Shown: positions 17,810 to 27,048 of the stretch, one piece after another | Position numbering within the stretch: position 1 is the stretch's first letter | Layout: each line of letters begins with the position of its first letter | DNA from: Pseudomonadota bacterium | GTDB lineage: Bacteria > Pseudomonadota > Gammaproteobacteria > Xanthomonadales > Rhodanobacteraceae | Assembly (NCBI GenBank): GCA_021818335.1 | Contig: JAKAEJ010000004.1 | Coordinates: 1 to 64,000, forward strand | Length of the DNA: 64,000 nt | Direction: 5' to 3' | Notes under the pieces: model-generated | Seen by the model: only the letters and a program-made list of their open reading frames with translations | Database searches by the model: none | What the model was told of the DNA's origin: nothing | Made by a program: the position numbers and the translations under genes

Positions 17810-19939
17810 ATGGATTTGATTCGCATGCGCATGTTTCGGAAGCTTTATCAGGCCCTGCCATTCGCTGAGTTCAGGCTGCGCGTGAAGCGTTGGTTGACTG
17901 CGCGTTCCAGGCTTGCGCGCCGGCTTGTGCTGGAAGCCCAGAGGGACGCTGCGTGCGAGCTGGAACAGACCGGTCAGGACGCTTTGGCCCCTTCCACCTG
18001 CGTCGATCACGCCGTGCGAGTGCTGTCGCGTTTGCATGCGGGAGGGCGTAGCGTTGGCTATGTCGGGGCTTCGCCAACGGGCGCGGCTGTGCGATCACCT
18101 GTCCGCCTCATCGCATTCTACCTGCCTCAGTATCATCGTGTAGCCGAAAATGATGCTTGGTGGGGCGCCGGATTCACCGAATGGACGCTCGTGGCGCGTG
18201 CCTTGCCTAAGGTCGAGGGTCAGATACAGCCCAAATTGCCGGGTGAGCTCGGCTTTTACGACCTGAGTCGTCCCGATGTAATTCGCGTGCAATCGCAGTT
18301 GGCGCGGAGCTATGGCTTGCACGGATTCTGCTTTTACTTCTACTGGTTCGGTGGACGCCGAATGCTGGAACAGCCGCTGCTGAATTTTTTGAGTGACCAA
18401 AGCAATGACATGCCTTTCTGTCTGTGCTGGGCGAATGAGCCATGGTCACGCCGCTGGGATGGGCGAGATGACGATGTGTTAATCGCACAACGGCACAGTG
18501 CGGAAGACGACCTGGAGTTCATTGATTACGTGGCCCTTTACTTGCGCGATCCACGGTCGATCAAGGTGGATGGAAAGCCAGTGCTGGTGGTGTACCGTCC
18601 GAGCTTGTTCCCCGATCCGAAGGCAACCGCTGCGCGATGGCGTGAGCGTTGCCGCGAGCTGGGAATTGGCGAGATCCATCTCGCATTCACGCTGGCGTTT
18701 GACAGTTTTGTGCCACGCGATATCGGTTTCGATGCAGCAATTGAGTTTCCGCCGAACAATGTCTCGGCCCGCGATGTTAGCGGGGAGGTCCGGCGGCTTG
18801 ATCCGAACTTTGCCGGGCGCATTTTCGACTGGCGTAGTCTGGCCACGGCGCCGCCGATGCTTCCCGATGACGCCGGTACGTTGCATCGCGGGGTCTGTCC
18901 GGCGTGGGACAACGAGCCGCGCAGGGCCGGTCGCGGCCGCGTGTTCCTGTACGCCGCGCCGCGCCGCTATCGCGATTGGCTAGTGGCTGCGATGCATGAC
19001 ACGCTTCGCCGTTCCTCGAATCGCGATTCGTCCCTTCTGTTTATCAACGCATGGAACGAATGGTCGGAGGGGGCCTATCTCGAGCCCGATGCGCAACTCG
19101 GATACGCGTGGCTTGAAGCCACACGCGCGGCCCAGCGGATCGTCGCGGCGAATGGGGTTGACAAAGCGCCGTCGCGACGCATGCGACCCCTTTGTGTTGT
19201 GCTCCATGCTTTTTATCCCGAACTACTCGACGAGTTCCTTCTACCGTTGTGTTCCATGGGCGTGCCGCACCGCTTGGTGTTGAGTACTGTCGACAGCTGC
19301 GAAAAAGCGGTGCGCGCGCGAATCGCCTCACTCGGCATGACCGCGGAGATCCACGTTTTCGAGAACCGCGGTCGCGACGTCCTACCTTTTTTGCAGCTGG
19401 CTTCGCGCTTGCTTGACGAGGACGAAGAATTGGTCCTGAAATTGCATACCAAGCGTTCGTTGCATCGTGGGGACGGCGAATTGTGGCGGCGGGATTTGCT
19501 GGCCAAGTTGTTGGCTCCGGATTCGTGCGGACGAATCCTCCAGGCATTTCAGGCGCAACCCGACTTGGGCATGGTGGTGCCCGATGGTCACTTGTTGAGT
19601 CTTCGCGCTTATTGGGGTGCGAACGCTAGCAACGTTCAGGCGCTATGCCGAAGAATGGGTCTCGGCGAAATTGATGTTGGTGCTGGCGCCTTTCCGGCAG
19701 GCTCGATGTTTTACGCACGCCTTGAGGCGCTGCGCCCGCTGCTTGATACACCCTTGGAGATTCTCGAGTTCGAGCCAGAAACTGGGCAGCGCGATGGTAC
19801 CCTGGCACATGGGATCGAACGCGTGCTAGGTGAATGCGTGCAAGCCGCTGGAATGCGTGTGACAACCGATAGGGCCCTCGACACAGACGGACGGGTTGTC
19901 ATCAACGATTATCCTTTCGCGGCGCGGTCTCGCGAATAG
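17810..19939 (+). CDS. WbsX-like and RgpF-like glycan biosynthesis fusion (709 aa)
   Basis: Residues about 95-450 match the WbsX family of polysaccharide enzymes (GH99-like): RLIAFYLPQYH, NDAWWGAGFTEW, FCFYFYWFGGRRMLE, CWANEPWSRRWDG and NAWNEWSEGAYLEPD are all family landmarks. Residues about 465-700 match the rhamnan-synthesis protein F domain (RgpF): VLHAFYPELLDEFL, FENRGRDVLPFL and LKLHTKRS. The latter domain occurs in rhamnose-polymer assembly and fits the GDP-D-rhamnose genes at the end of the locus. No signal peptide is seen, so it should be cytoplasmic. Several in-frame starts lie between 17798 and 17831 without a good ribosome site; I took the first ATG. Confidence 0.82.
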   Translation: MDLIRMRMFRKLYQALPFAEFRLRVKRWLTARSRLARRLVLEAQRDAACELEQTGQDALAPSTCVDHAVRVLSRLHAGGRSVGYVGASPTGAAVRSPVRLIAFYLPQYHRVAENDAWWGAGFTEWTLVARALPKVEGQIQPKLPGELGFYDLSRPDVIRVQSQLARSYGLHGFCFYFYWFGGRRMLEQPLLNFLSDQSNDMPFCLCWANEPWSRRWDGRDDDVLIAQRHSAEDDLEFIDYVALYLRDPRSIKVDGKPVLVVYRPSLFPDPKATAARWRERCRELGIGEIHLAFTLAFDSFVPRDIGFDAAIEFPPNNVSARDVSGEVRRLDPNFAGRIFDWRSLATAPPMLPDDAGTLHRGVCPAWDNEPRRAGRGRVFLYAAPRRYRDWLVAAMHDTLRRSSNRDSSLLFINAWNEWSEGAYLEPDAQLGYAWLEATRAAQRIVAANGVDKAPSRRMRPLCVVLHAFYPELLDEFLLPLCSMGVPHRLVLSTVDSCEKAVRARIASLGMTAEIHVFENRGRDVLPFLQLASRLLDEDEELVLKLHTKRSLHRGDGELWRRDLLAKLLAPDSCGRILQAFQAQPDLGMVVPDGHLLSLRAYWGANASNVQALCRRMGLGEIDVGAGAFPAGSMFYARLEALRPLLDTPLEILEFEPETGQRDGTLAHGIERVLGECVQAAGMRVTTDRALDTDGRVVINDYPFAARSRE

Positions 19940-19970
19940 GGTGCGTCTACCTGGACAATTCCGGTCGTCC

Positions 19971-22022
19971 TTACTGTGTTTGGCTCAGTGGGCGCAACGT
20001 CGGCAACCGACCCGACATTGGGCCTGCGTTGCAAGCAACGTAACTGAAGCCTAACTGCGCCAGCGTGCGATGTTGCGTGTCTGTAATGATCAAGCGTTGA
20101 GATGCGGTGACCCACGGCCCCGTCGTAGCTTCCCCGGTTTGTCGGCCGGACGTGAAAAGCATGCGTTTCGGTGACGGCGGCGAGCTCAAGTAGACATGGA
20201 CTCCACGCACCCTGGGCGGCATGGCCCAGCCGACCTGCAAGACTGCCGGCTTCGCAACGAGGGTGCACGGGTTCTCTTTCCATTTCGTCACAAGATGCAC
20301 GCCCGCGACAAATTCCTGGAAGCTGACGGCTAGATGGTAACGTTTGTTCCGCTGGGCAATGGTCGCGACCGTGGGCGCATAGTGCGCGGCGCATAGGTCG
20401 ACCTTTGGCGTGCGATTGGTGCGAATGACTCGACACCCATCACTGTCGAAAGTGATGCCAAATTCCTTGAGCTGCGGCATCGTGGGGATGCGGTCTGCGT
20501 AGTAGGCGACATAAATCGGTCCACGATGGGCAGCGATCTTTCGGCGCATCGCCTTTCCGATGCCCTCGTCGAGAAAGGTCGTGTTACACCACTGGCCTTT
20601 GGCAAAGCAACCGGGAATGCCGACAAATGTCGCATCAGGATTTCCTTTGACAATGAATGGCACGAGCATACCCATGGGCTGATTGCCCAGCACCACCAAA
20701 GGGGACTGACCCAGATTGGGGACCCTGACGTCGAAGGTACATCGCCCAAACCGGACGTAACCAATGTCAGGAACCGTCGCGAAACCAATCACTAGCAACG
20801 CTGTTCCGGCTGTGGCAACCAGTTGGGCTGCCGGCAGGGCTGGGCTGTCTCGCCAGAATCTGCCTGCCAGCTGCAAAAGAGCGCCCATATAAATGATCGT
20901 TGCGATCACTTCCAGCACGATGGCGTATCGCAGCATCGAGAACATCACGAGCCATGTGACATAACCCAGGAACCAGAACCCTGCAAGCGCAGTCAATGGC
21001 GCGTTTCGTAACGTGCGTTTGCGGCTCCAAGTGATAACCGACATCGCCAGCAGGCAGCAACTTGCAACGAGGCCAGCTGCGAAGCGAGCATCTCTGAATT
21101 CAAACGGCATGACCGTAAGCGTGTGGTCGTCGAGCCAGTAAAACGGAGCGAACATCCAGCCGATCCAGGTCTGAGGCAGATTCCGCACATCGCGGCCTAC
21201 GCCCGGCGCAGCGAGTCTGGAGTGGAAGATGTTGTTAAACATCGGGAAAAACGGATTGCCCGTTGCACCGTAAAGATGCAGAGCCCAAGGTCCGTAAGAA
21301 ATTAGGAAAAACGCTAGCCATCCAACAAAAAATGCTAAACCACATGAGAAAATCTGTTTCCAATTGCGGCAGGACGCGAGCACGATGATGCCGGCCGCTG
21401 GCGCGTAGACGGCTGCAGTCAGCTTCAGTCCCGGCGCCACGCCAATTAGTGCGCCAATCAAAGCGGCGCGCTTGATTTTCAGTGCAACCGTTTCGGGCGC
21501 CGCCTGATCTGGCGGTCCGAATTGGCGAATAAGTATTGCGACGCCGGCCAGTACAATGGCGCTGACGAAGACCTCGTTGGTGGTAGAAACTGCTTGGGAC
21601 CAGGTTGATGCGCCGGTGATTGCAGTGAGGGTGACGATGCCCAACACGACCCCGCGCAGTGGTTTCTCCTTTGGCAGCACCGAATTCAGAGCTGCTTGAG
21701 CAGTCGCAATGGTTGCAAAGATCAGCAAGCCGAAAGGTAGTCCTTCGAGGGCAGCGACAACACGGGGCTCGCGGGCGAACCACACCATCGACGCTAGATA
21801 AAAGGGAATATCGAGATACGGGTCAAAATAGCCCTGGATTCCGGCGGCAAAAATATCTTTGCGTCCGCGATCGTGAAACAGCGCCCACGGATTGTAGAGA
21901 TGGTAGTTGAGCAGATCCCAGAAGTTGCTCTGGCCCCGATCGAGGCCAATGATCGCACCGCCAATCAGGCAAACAGCGAGCGCCCAGACGTGGGGTCGGA
22001 TGTGATGCTTGGATTGCGTCAC
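19971..22022 (-). CDS. Polytopic membrane protein, GT-C-like (683 aa)
   Basis: The first 430 residues hold about ten hydrophobic helices. The first extracytoplasmic loop contains NFWDLLNYHLYNPWALFHDR, a pattern seen in uncharacterised bacterial GT-C-like membrane proteins, where an acidic residue in this loop is catalytic. The remaining 250 residues are soluble, with several Cys residues, and probably periplasmic. Start is GTG at 22022, without a clear ribosome site. It lies 115 nt downstream of a GtrB-like gene on the same strand, so the two probably form a lipid-linked-sugar pair. I do not recognise a closer family, and the sugar is unknown. Confidence 0.6.
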   Translation of the reverse strand: MTQSKHHIRPHVWALAVCLIGGAIIGLDRGQSNFWDLLNYHLYNPWALFHDRGRKDIFAAGIQGYFDPYLDIPFYLASMVWFAREPRVVAALEGLPFGLLIFATIATAQAALNSVLPKEKPLRGVVLGIVTLTAITGASTWSQAVSTTNEVFVSAIVLAGVAILIRQFGPPDQAAPETVALKIKRAALIGALIGVAPGLKLTAAVYAPAAGIIVLASCRNWKQIFSCGLAFFVGWLAFFLISYGPWALHLYGATGNPFFPMFNNIFHSRLAAPGVGRDVRNLPQTWIGWMFAPFYWLDDHTLTVMPFEFRDARFAAGLVASCCLLAMSVITWSRKRTLRNAPLTALAGFWFLGYVTWLVMFSMLRYAIVLEVIATIIYMGALLQLAGRFWRDSPALPAAQLVATAGTALLVIGFATVPDIGYVRFGRCTFDVRVPNLGQSPLVVLGNQPMGMLVPFIVKGNPDATFVGIPGCFAKGQWCNTTFLDEGIGKAMRRKIAAHRGPIYVAYYADRIPTMPQLKEFGITFDSDGCRVIRTNRTPKVDLCAAHYAPTVATIAQRNKRYHLAVSFQEFVAGVHLVTKWKENPCTLVAKPAVLQVGWAMPPRVRGVHVYLSSPPSPKRMLFTSGRQTGEATTGPWVTASQRLIITDTQHRTLAQLGFSYVACNAGPMSGRLPTLRPLSQTQ

Positions 22023-22137
22023 TTTTCTAGTGGAAGCTCATCGTTAGTGGCGAGTCTGTACCGGCGTGTCAGCTGGGTTATCCAGCGATCCCGTCGACGT
22101 GGATCCAGTGGGCGATTTCATCATGCCGCGGGGTTTC

Positions 22138-23094
22138 TCATTGCTCGATCCGAATGCGCTTGACATTCTCCAGAACCTCTTCGGTCAGCTGGCGATTGAT
22201 CCTAACGAGGTCGGCGATTATCCCGAGTGTAAAGGACATGAACGCGGTGACGAGCAGAACGCCCCCGATGACCAGCGAGCGCACGTGCTGTGGTCCGTGA
22301 TGCAGCCACGCGTTGTCGGTCGCCGCCTTCCATAGGAAGTAGCCGAACGGCGCCAGTCCGATGACCAGCAGGATGACCCCCATGGTGATGAATATCGTGT
22401 ACGGTTTGTACATGATGTAGGCACGCATGATCGTGACGCTCGAGCGCCTGACATGCTGCCAATTCGAATTGAACTGGCGAGACTCGCGCAGCTTTTCGTT
22501 AGTGCCGATCGGGACGATGGAGATAGCGTGGTGCTTGTGCGCCGCCTGGATTGTGGTCTCCGTGGCAAAGCTGTAGTCGGCGATGACATTAAGCTGCATG
22601 GCCGCTTTGCGACTGTAGGCGCGGAACCCGCTAGTTGCGTCGGGGACCGCCGTTCCTGCGGCCTTGTTGAGCACCCAGGTGCCGAGCTTCTGCAGGAATT
22701 TCTTCAAGGGCGAGAAGTGCTCGATCGTGTGGGTCTCACGATCCGCGATCACTGTGTCGGCGCTGCCGCGGAGTATCGGGGCGATAAGTTCAGGAATGCA
22801 CTGCTGCTTGTACTGGTTGTCACCGTCGGTGAGCACGATGATATCCGCGTCCAACTCCAGCGATCGCATAAGCCCATCGCGGAACGAGCGACTGAGACCT
22901 TGGTTGCGGATATGGTGGACGAAGTGTTGAACGCCCATCGAGCGGGCAACGTCGACGGTGCGGTCTGTGCAGCCATCATCGACGATCAATACTTCGATTG
23001 CATCGACGCCGTCAATCTGGGTCGGTATGCCCGCAAGGACCAAAGGAAGTGTGGCTTCTTCATTAAGGCAAGGGATCATGACGACCAATTTCAT
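22138..23094 (-). CDS. GT2 polyprenyl-phosphate glycosyltransferase, GtrB/DPM1-like (318 aa)
   Basis: Predicted undecaprenyl-phosphate sugar synthase. The GT2 core has VVMIPCLNEEATLPLVL, VLIVDDGCTDRT and IIVLTDGDNQY (metal-binding DGD), all in the first 100 residues. DATSGFRAYSRKAAMQLN and an acceptor-side segment follow, then two hydrophobic helices after about residue 225, facing the membrane. The last residues are charged. It is a second enzyme of the same type as 14189-15130 but clearly divergent in sequence. The gene sits upstream of a polytopic GT-C-like gene on the same strand and opposite a UPF0104-type membrane protein gene. Confidence 0.88.
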   Translation of the reverse strand: MKLVVMIPCLNEEATLPLVLAGIPTQIDGVDAIEVLIVDDGCTDRTVDVARSMGVQHFVHHIRNQGLSRSFRDGLMRSLELDADIIVLTDGDNQYKQQCIPELIAPILRGSADTVIADRETHTIEHFSPLKKFLQKLGTWVLNKAAGTAVPDATSGFRAYSRKAAMQLNVIADYSFATETTIQAAHKHHAISIVPIGTNEKLRESRQFNSNWQHVRRSSVTIMRAYIMYKPYTIFITMGVILLVIGLAPFGYFLWKAATDNAWLHHGPQHVRSLVIGGVLLVTAFMSFTLGIIADLVRINRQLTEEVLENVKRIRIEQ

Positions 23095-23466
23095 GGGCCT
23101 CTCCGGGCATTTCCGGACGTCTGAACACGCGGGCCCAGCAGCATCGGAGCCCGGCGGGATCCGGGTTCGTGGGCTTTCAAGTCAAATAGGCGTTGCATCG
23201 ATCCGATGAACGGGTGCTCAGTCAGTGTTGCGTGCCCTCAGGTTCGCACATGGAGGCCGGTACTTCCAAGTAGGGCCGATCGCCTTCGATTGCGCGGCCA
23301 TGGGTGCTAAATTCCATTGACATTCGTATCGTAACGGTGCGTGAGCGATGGAATCCGTGTGGGGAGCTGGCGCGGCGTATTTGCGGGAGGCCTGCCTCGA
23401 GTTGAGAGGCTGGAGCGGCAACCCTCGAGCAAGTCCTGCACATCGCGTTGCTTGAGGCGGCCGAGC
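23095..23466. other. Divergent intergenic region
   Basis: About 370 bases between the GtrB-like gene and the UPF0104-like gene. The ORF track runs the latter back to 23341, but no ribosome site supports that. I see no repeat, hairpin or clear promoter. Confidence 0.5.
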
Positions 23467-24342
23467 ATGGCGATAAGGCCCGCGTATCTCGCTATGCTGC
23501 GCTTGTCGCTGGTCGCCGCGACTGTCGCGTGGTTCACCTATTACCTCTCAAACCATGGCGAATTGCTGCGTCAGCTCGTCAGTACGCCACCGCGTGTCAT
23601 CCTCATACTCTTGGTCATTTACTGGGTGTGGTTTGCAGCATTGGCGCTGACCATTCATGCGACCCTTCACTTCTGCCGAAGCACTTTGCCTGTCGGTGAA
23701 CACCTGCTGCTCAGCGCGTATTCGACGCTGGTGAACTTTTTTGTTCCGGGGCAGGGCGGTCTAGCGATACGTGGCCTTTACCTCAAGCGCCGGCATGGCC
23801 TCACCATGCGCACCTATGTGTACGCATCGCTGGTTTACTACGCATGCTACGCGGTCGTCAGCGTTGTCTTGTTGCTGAGCTCCTCAACACCTTGGTGGCA
23901 AACGCTTGGCGCATCGGCCGTTGTCGCGCTGCTGAGTCTTCTGACCCTCCGCTCTTTCTTTCGGCGCGCGGGACTGCCGGCATCACCCTTCAGATCAACT
24001 GTTGCGAAGGCAACATGCCTGATGACCGCGACGGTGCTGCAGGCGGCTGTGCAAGCGCTCGTGTATGGTTACGAGTTGCGTACGATTGATCCCGGAGTGC
24101 GTTGGTCCCAGGTAATTTCGTACACAGGCGCGGCAAATTTTTCGCTCTTTGTCGCGGTCACACCCGGGGCAATTGGAATCCGCGAGTCATTCCTGGTCTT
24201 CAGCGAGCGGCTACATCACATATCCACCGCCACGATCGTCGCTGCAAGCCTGATTGACCGATCGGTCTTCATGCTTTTACTGGCATCCCTCGCATCGCTG
24301 GCCTTTGTGTTTCATGCGCAGCGCATATTCCGCTCTCGATAG
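23467..24342 (+). CDS. UPF0104 / LPG_synthase_TM-type membrane protein (291 aa)
   Basis: About seven hydrophobic helices, with NFFVPGQGGLAIRGLYLKRR near residue 85-105 and VTPGAIGIRESFLVFSERL near residue 230, the conserved Gly-rich loops of the lysylphosphatidylglycerol synthase TM-region family (UPF0104). Stand-alone members occur often in glycan clusters, where they are suspected to move lipid-linked substrates across the membrane; this is not settled. The ATG at 23467 opens straight into the first helix, so I chose it over the ORF-track start. Beside a GtrB-like and a GT-C-like gene it could be the flippase of that module. Confidence 0.75.
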   Translation: MAIRPAYLAMLRLSLVAATVAWFTYYLSNHGELLRQLVSTPPRVILILLVIYWVWFAALALTIHATLHFCRSTLPVGEHLLLSAYSTLVNFFVPGQGGLAIRGLYLKRRHGLTMRTYVYASLVYYACYAVVSVVLLLSSSTPWWQTLGASAVVALLSLLTLRSFFRRAGLPASPFRSTVAKATCLMTATVLQAAVQALVYGYELRTIDPGVRWSQVISYTGAANFSLFVAVTPGAIGIRESFLVFSERLHHISTATIVAASLIDRSVFMLLLASLASLAFVFHAQRIFRSR

Positions 24343-24380
24343 CGTATTGCCTGCTTGACACTCAGGATGGGCGAGCCAAT

Positions 24381-25601
24381 TCACTTCGGGGAATGATCGT
24401 CAGCGTTCTTTGGCAGACTCTGTAGCACATCCCGTCGTTCGTTGTTCCAGATTGATACGCAGGGGATCTTGCTTCGGTCGCAGCGACTTGCGTACTTGAT
24501 CGAGATCTCCGTGACCTCTTCCATCAATCCTTCGTTTAACGTAATTGGATCGAGGCCGAGCTGCAAAAACCGGTCATTGGTGACGTGGAGTTCGTTCTCA
24601 TCTGCTTCGTCGCGAGGATTGGGAAGGCTCTGCAGGGTGGCGCCAGTACGGTCGGCAACCATCCGCGCCAAGTCGCGCACGCGGTGCGTCTCTGTCATTT
24701 GATTGAATATGTGCACGCGATCATTGCGTTTCGGTGGATTTTCCAGCGCGAGCTGGATGCACTTGACGGTGTCCTGAATGTGGATGAAGGCACGCGTTTG
24801 TCCTCCGCTGCCGTGGACGGTTAGCGGATAGCCAATGGCCGCCTGCATGAGGAACCGGTTGAGGACCGTGCCATAGTCCCCGTCGTAGTCAAAGCGATTG
24901 ATCAGACGCTCATCGAGTCGGGTTTGATCCGTCTGAGTGCCCCACACGATTCCTTGGTGCAAGTCGGTGATCCGGACCTTGTCGTTCTTGTTGTAGAAAT
25001 GAAACATTAACTGATCCTGCGTCTTGGTCATGTGGTAGATGCTGCCCGGATTGGCCGGATAGAGAATTTCATTTTGGACAAGTTCGCCGTCATCGGTTTC
25101 GACCTTGACAGTGAGATAACCTTCGGGAATCTTGAGGGAGGCCGTGCCGTAACCGTAGACACCCATCGTACCGAGGTGTGTCACATGGATGTCGAGGCCG
25201 CTCTCAACAACTGCTGCCAGAAGGTTATTGGTAGCGTTGAGATTGTTGTTGACCGTGTAGCGCTTGTGCCAACTGCTTTTCATCGAATAAGGCGCGGCGC
25301 GCTGTTCCGCGAAGTGCACGACGGCATGGGGCTGATAATGCTTCAGAAGGTCGAGCAAACGCTGGTAGTTCGCCGCGACATCAAAATTGTAGAATTCCAT
25401 CTTCCTGCCCGTGACGCCCTGCCACGCAAGAAGGCGTTCGCTCATCGGCTTGATTGGAGTCAGCGATTCGCACTCGAGTTCGATATCGATGCAGCGACGT
25501 GAAAGATTGTCGACGATCAACACATCGTGTCCTTCCGCCGAGAGATGGAGTGCTGTTGGCCACCCGCAGAATCCATCACCGCCGAGTACTAGAATTTTCA
25601 T
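24381..25601 (-). CDS. sqdB: UDP-sulfoquinovose synthase, SQD1/SqdB-like (406 aa)
   Basis: Makes UDP-sulfoquinovose from UDP-glucose and sulfite, putting a C6 sulfonate on glucose. It is a short-chain dehydrogenase-fold enzyme. The N-terminal NAD loop GGDGFCGWPTALHLSAEGHD matches SQD1 closely, then VDNLSRRCIDIELECESLTP, VVHFAEQRAAPYSM, the LGTMGVYG block with catalytic Thr, and YHMTK with catalytic Tyr and Lys. TDLHQGIVWGTQTD, RFDYDGDYGTVLNRF and LTVHGSGGQTRAFIHIQDTV also match and are diagnostic against ordinary UDP-glucose epimerases. I chose the ATG at 25601 over a GTG 12 bases upstream. It is transcribed away from gmd. Members usually serve sulfolipid or sulfonated-glycan synthesis; here the glycan locus argues for the latter. 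Confidence 0.9.
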   Translation of the reverse strand: MKILVLGGDGFCGWPTALHLSAEGHDVLIVDNLSRRCIDIELECESLTPIKPMSERLLAWQGVTGRKMEFYNFDVAANYQRLLDLLKHYQPHAVVHFAEQRAAPYSMKSSWHKRYTVNNNLNATNNLLAAVVESGLDIHVTHLGTMGVYGYGTASLKIPEGYLTVKVETDDGELVQNEILYPANPGSIYHMTKTQDQLMFHFYNKNDKVRITDLHQGIVWGTQTDQTRLDERLINRFDYDGDYGTVLNRFLMQAAIGYPLTVHGSGGQTRAFIHIQDTVKCIQLALENPPKRNDRVHIFNQMTETHRVRDLARMVADRTGATLQSLPNPRDEADENELHVTNDRFLQLGLDPITLNEGLMEEVTEISIKYASRCDRSKIPCVSIWNNERRDVLQSLPKNADDHSPK

Positions 25602-26016
25602 CGTGGGCGTCACCTCAACGATAGAGGGTGCGTTGCTGAGCCATGGCGCACTGGCCGTGTCGGAGTCTGGATCATTTCGTCAAGTACAGAATAGCCAGAA
25701 CACAGGCCAATTCCTAAAAGTAGTCCGATTGCCCAGTGGCAGCTGGCGCGCGAGCTGATCGGAACAAATCGATCATGATCCCATTGGGAATCAGCTTGCG
25801 TCGAAATCAATGGATAAGCTTAGCTGGGATCGGGGATCCTCCCGTCGACGCCAATCGTCCTTGTAGGGATTCGGATGGACCAACACTGAATCACGGGGCC
25901 CGCGCAAGCGTTATGGCCACTTGCGTCGCGAGTGGACGATTGGCTCGAGCTCGACGTTACTCCCCGCGCAGTCAGTTGTGCCAACATTCAACCGTCGAAC
26001 ACCACGGAAGCATCAC
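25602..26016. other. Divergent sqdB-gmd intergenic region
   Basis: About 415 bases expected to hold promoters for sqdB (minus) and gmd (plus). A GGAAG ribosome site for gmd lies at 26006-26010. I see no convincing operator, attenuator or hairpin. Confidence 0.5.
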
Positions 26017-27048
26017 GTGAAGACTGCAGTCATCACCGGCATCACCGGTCAGGATGGTGCCTATCTAGCGCAGTTGCTACTTGGCAAGGGCTACAAGGTG
26101 TTTGGTACCTATCGCCGCACCAGTTCGGTCAATCAGTGGCGCATCCAGGAACTTGGCATTGCTGAGCACCCCAGGCTGGAGCTGGTCGAGTACGACCTGA
26201 CCGATCAGGGCACCAGCATTCGCCTGATCGAGCAGGCGAAACCGGACGAGGTCTACAACCTCGCTGCCCAGAGTTTTGTAGGCGTGTCGTTCGATCAGCC
26301 GGCAACAACCGCGCAGATTACCGGCGTGGGCGCTCTTTTCTTGCTGGAAGCGATCCGCATGGTCAATCCCGGGATTCGCTATTACCAGGCATCGACATCA
26401 GAGATGTTCGGAAAGGTCCAAGCTGTCCCGCAGGGTGAAGGTACGCCATTCTGGCCCCGGAGCCCTTACGGCGTGGCAAAACTCTATGCCCACTGGATGA
26501 CCGTCAATTATCGTGAGAGCTACTTGATTTTCGGCGCAAGTGGCATCCTGTTCAATCACGAATCACCGCTCCGTGGCCGAGAATTTGTAACCCGGAAGAT
26601 CACCGATGGCGCAGCGCGTATTGCGCGCGGCAAGCTAGAAGTCCTGGAGCTGGGCAATTTGGATGCGCGGCGCGACTGGGGTTTCGCGCCGGAATATGTC
26701 GAAGGCATGTGGCGGATGCTTCAAGCTGAACATCCGGATAGCTACGTGCTTGCCACAGGTCGAACGGAGTCCGTGCGCGACTTCGTCAACCTAGCGTTTT
26801 CGGCGGTGGATCTGCCGCTGCGCTGGCAAGGGCAGGGCGTCGATGAGGTGGGCGTTGATGCGCGTGGCCAGGTGCGGGTTCGGGTCAATCCGCGTTACTA
26901 CCGGCCTGCCGAAGTGGACTTGCTGATTGGCGATCCATCCAAGGCGCGCCGAGAGCTGGGCTGGGAGGCGCGTACCTCGCTCGAAGAATTGTGCCGATTG
27001 ATGGTGCAGGCCGACCTAGCGCGTGTGGAGCATGACCGCTCGTTCTGA
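26017..27048 (+). CDS. gmd: GDP-mannose 4,6-dehydratase (343 aa)
   Basis: Converts GDP-D-mannose to GDP-4-dehydro-6-deoxy-D-mannose, the precursor of GDP-D-rhamnose or GDP-L-fucose. Visible landmarks are the Rossmann loop [19 protein letters not shown], the [14 protein letters not shown] segment, [15 protein letters not shown], the catalytic STSEMFG and YGVAK motifs, [16 protein letters not shown], and the [15 protein letters not shown] block. All fit Gmd rather than dTDP-glucose dehydratase. The start is GTG at 26017 with GGAAG six bases upstream; the upstream ORF extension has no support. It overlaps the next gene, the reductase rmd, so the two form one operon making one sugar nucleotide. 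Confidence 0.93.
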   Translation: MKTAVITGITGQDGAYLAQLLLGKGYKVFGTYRRTSSVNQWRIQELGIAEHPRLELVEYDLTDQGTSIRLIEQAKPDEVYNLAAQSFVGVSFDQPATTAQITGVGALFLLEAIRMVNPGIRYYQASTSEMFGKVQAVPQGEGTPFWPRSPYGVAKLYAHWMTVNYRESYLIFGASGILFNHESPLRGREFVTRKITDGAARIARGKLEVLELGNLDARRDWGFAPEYVEGMWRMLQAEHPDSYVLATGRTESVRDFVNLAFSAVDLPLRWQGQGVDEVGVDARGQVRVRVNPRYYRPAEVDLLIGDPSKARRELGWEARTSLEELCRLMVQADLARVEHDRSF

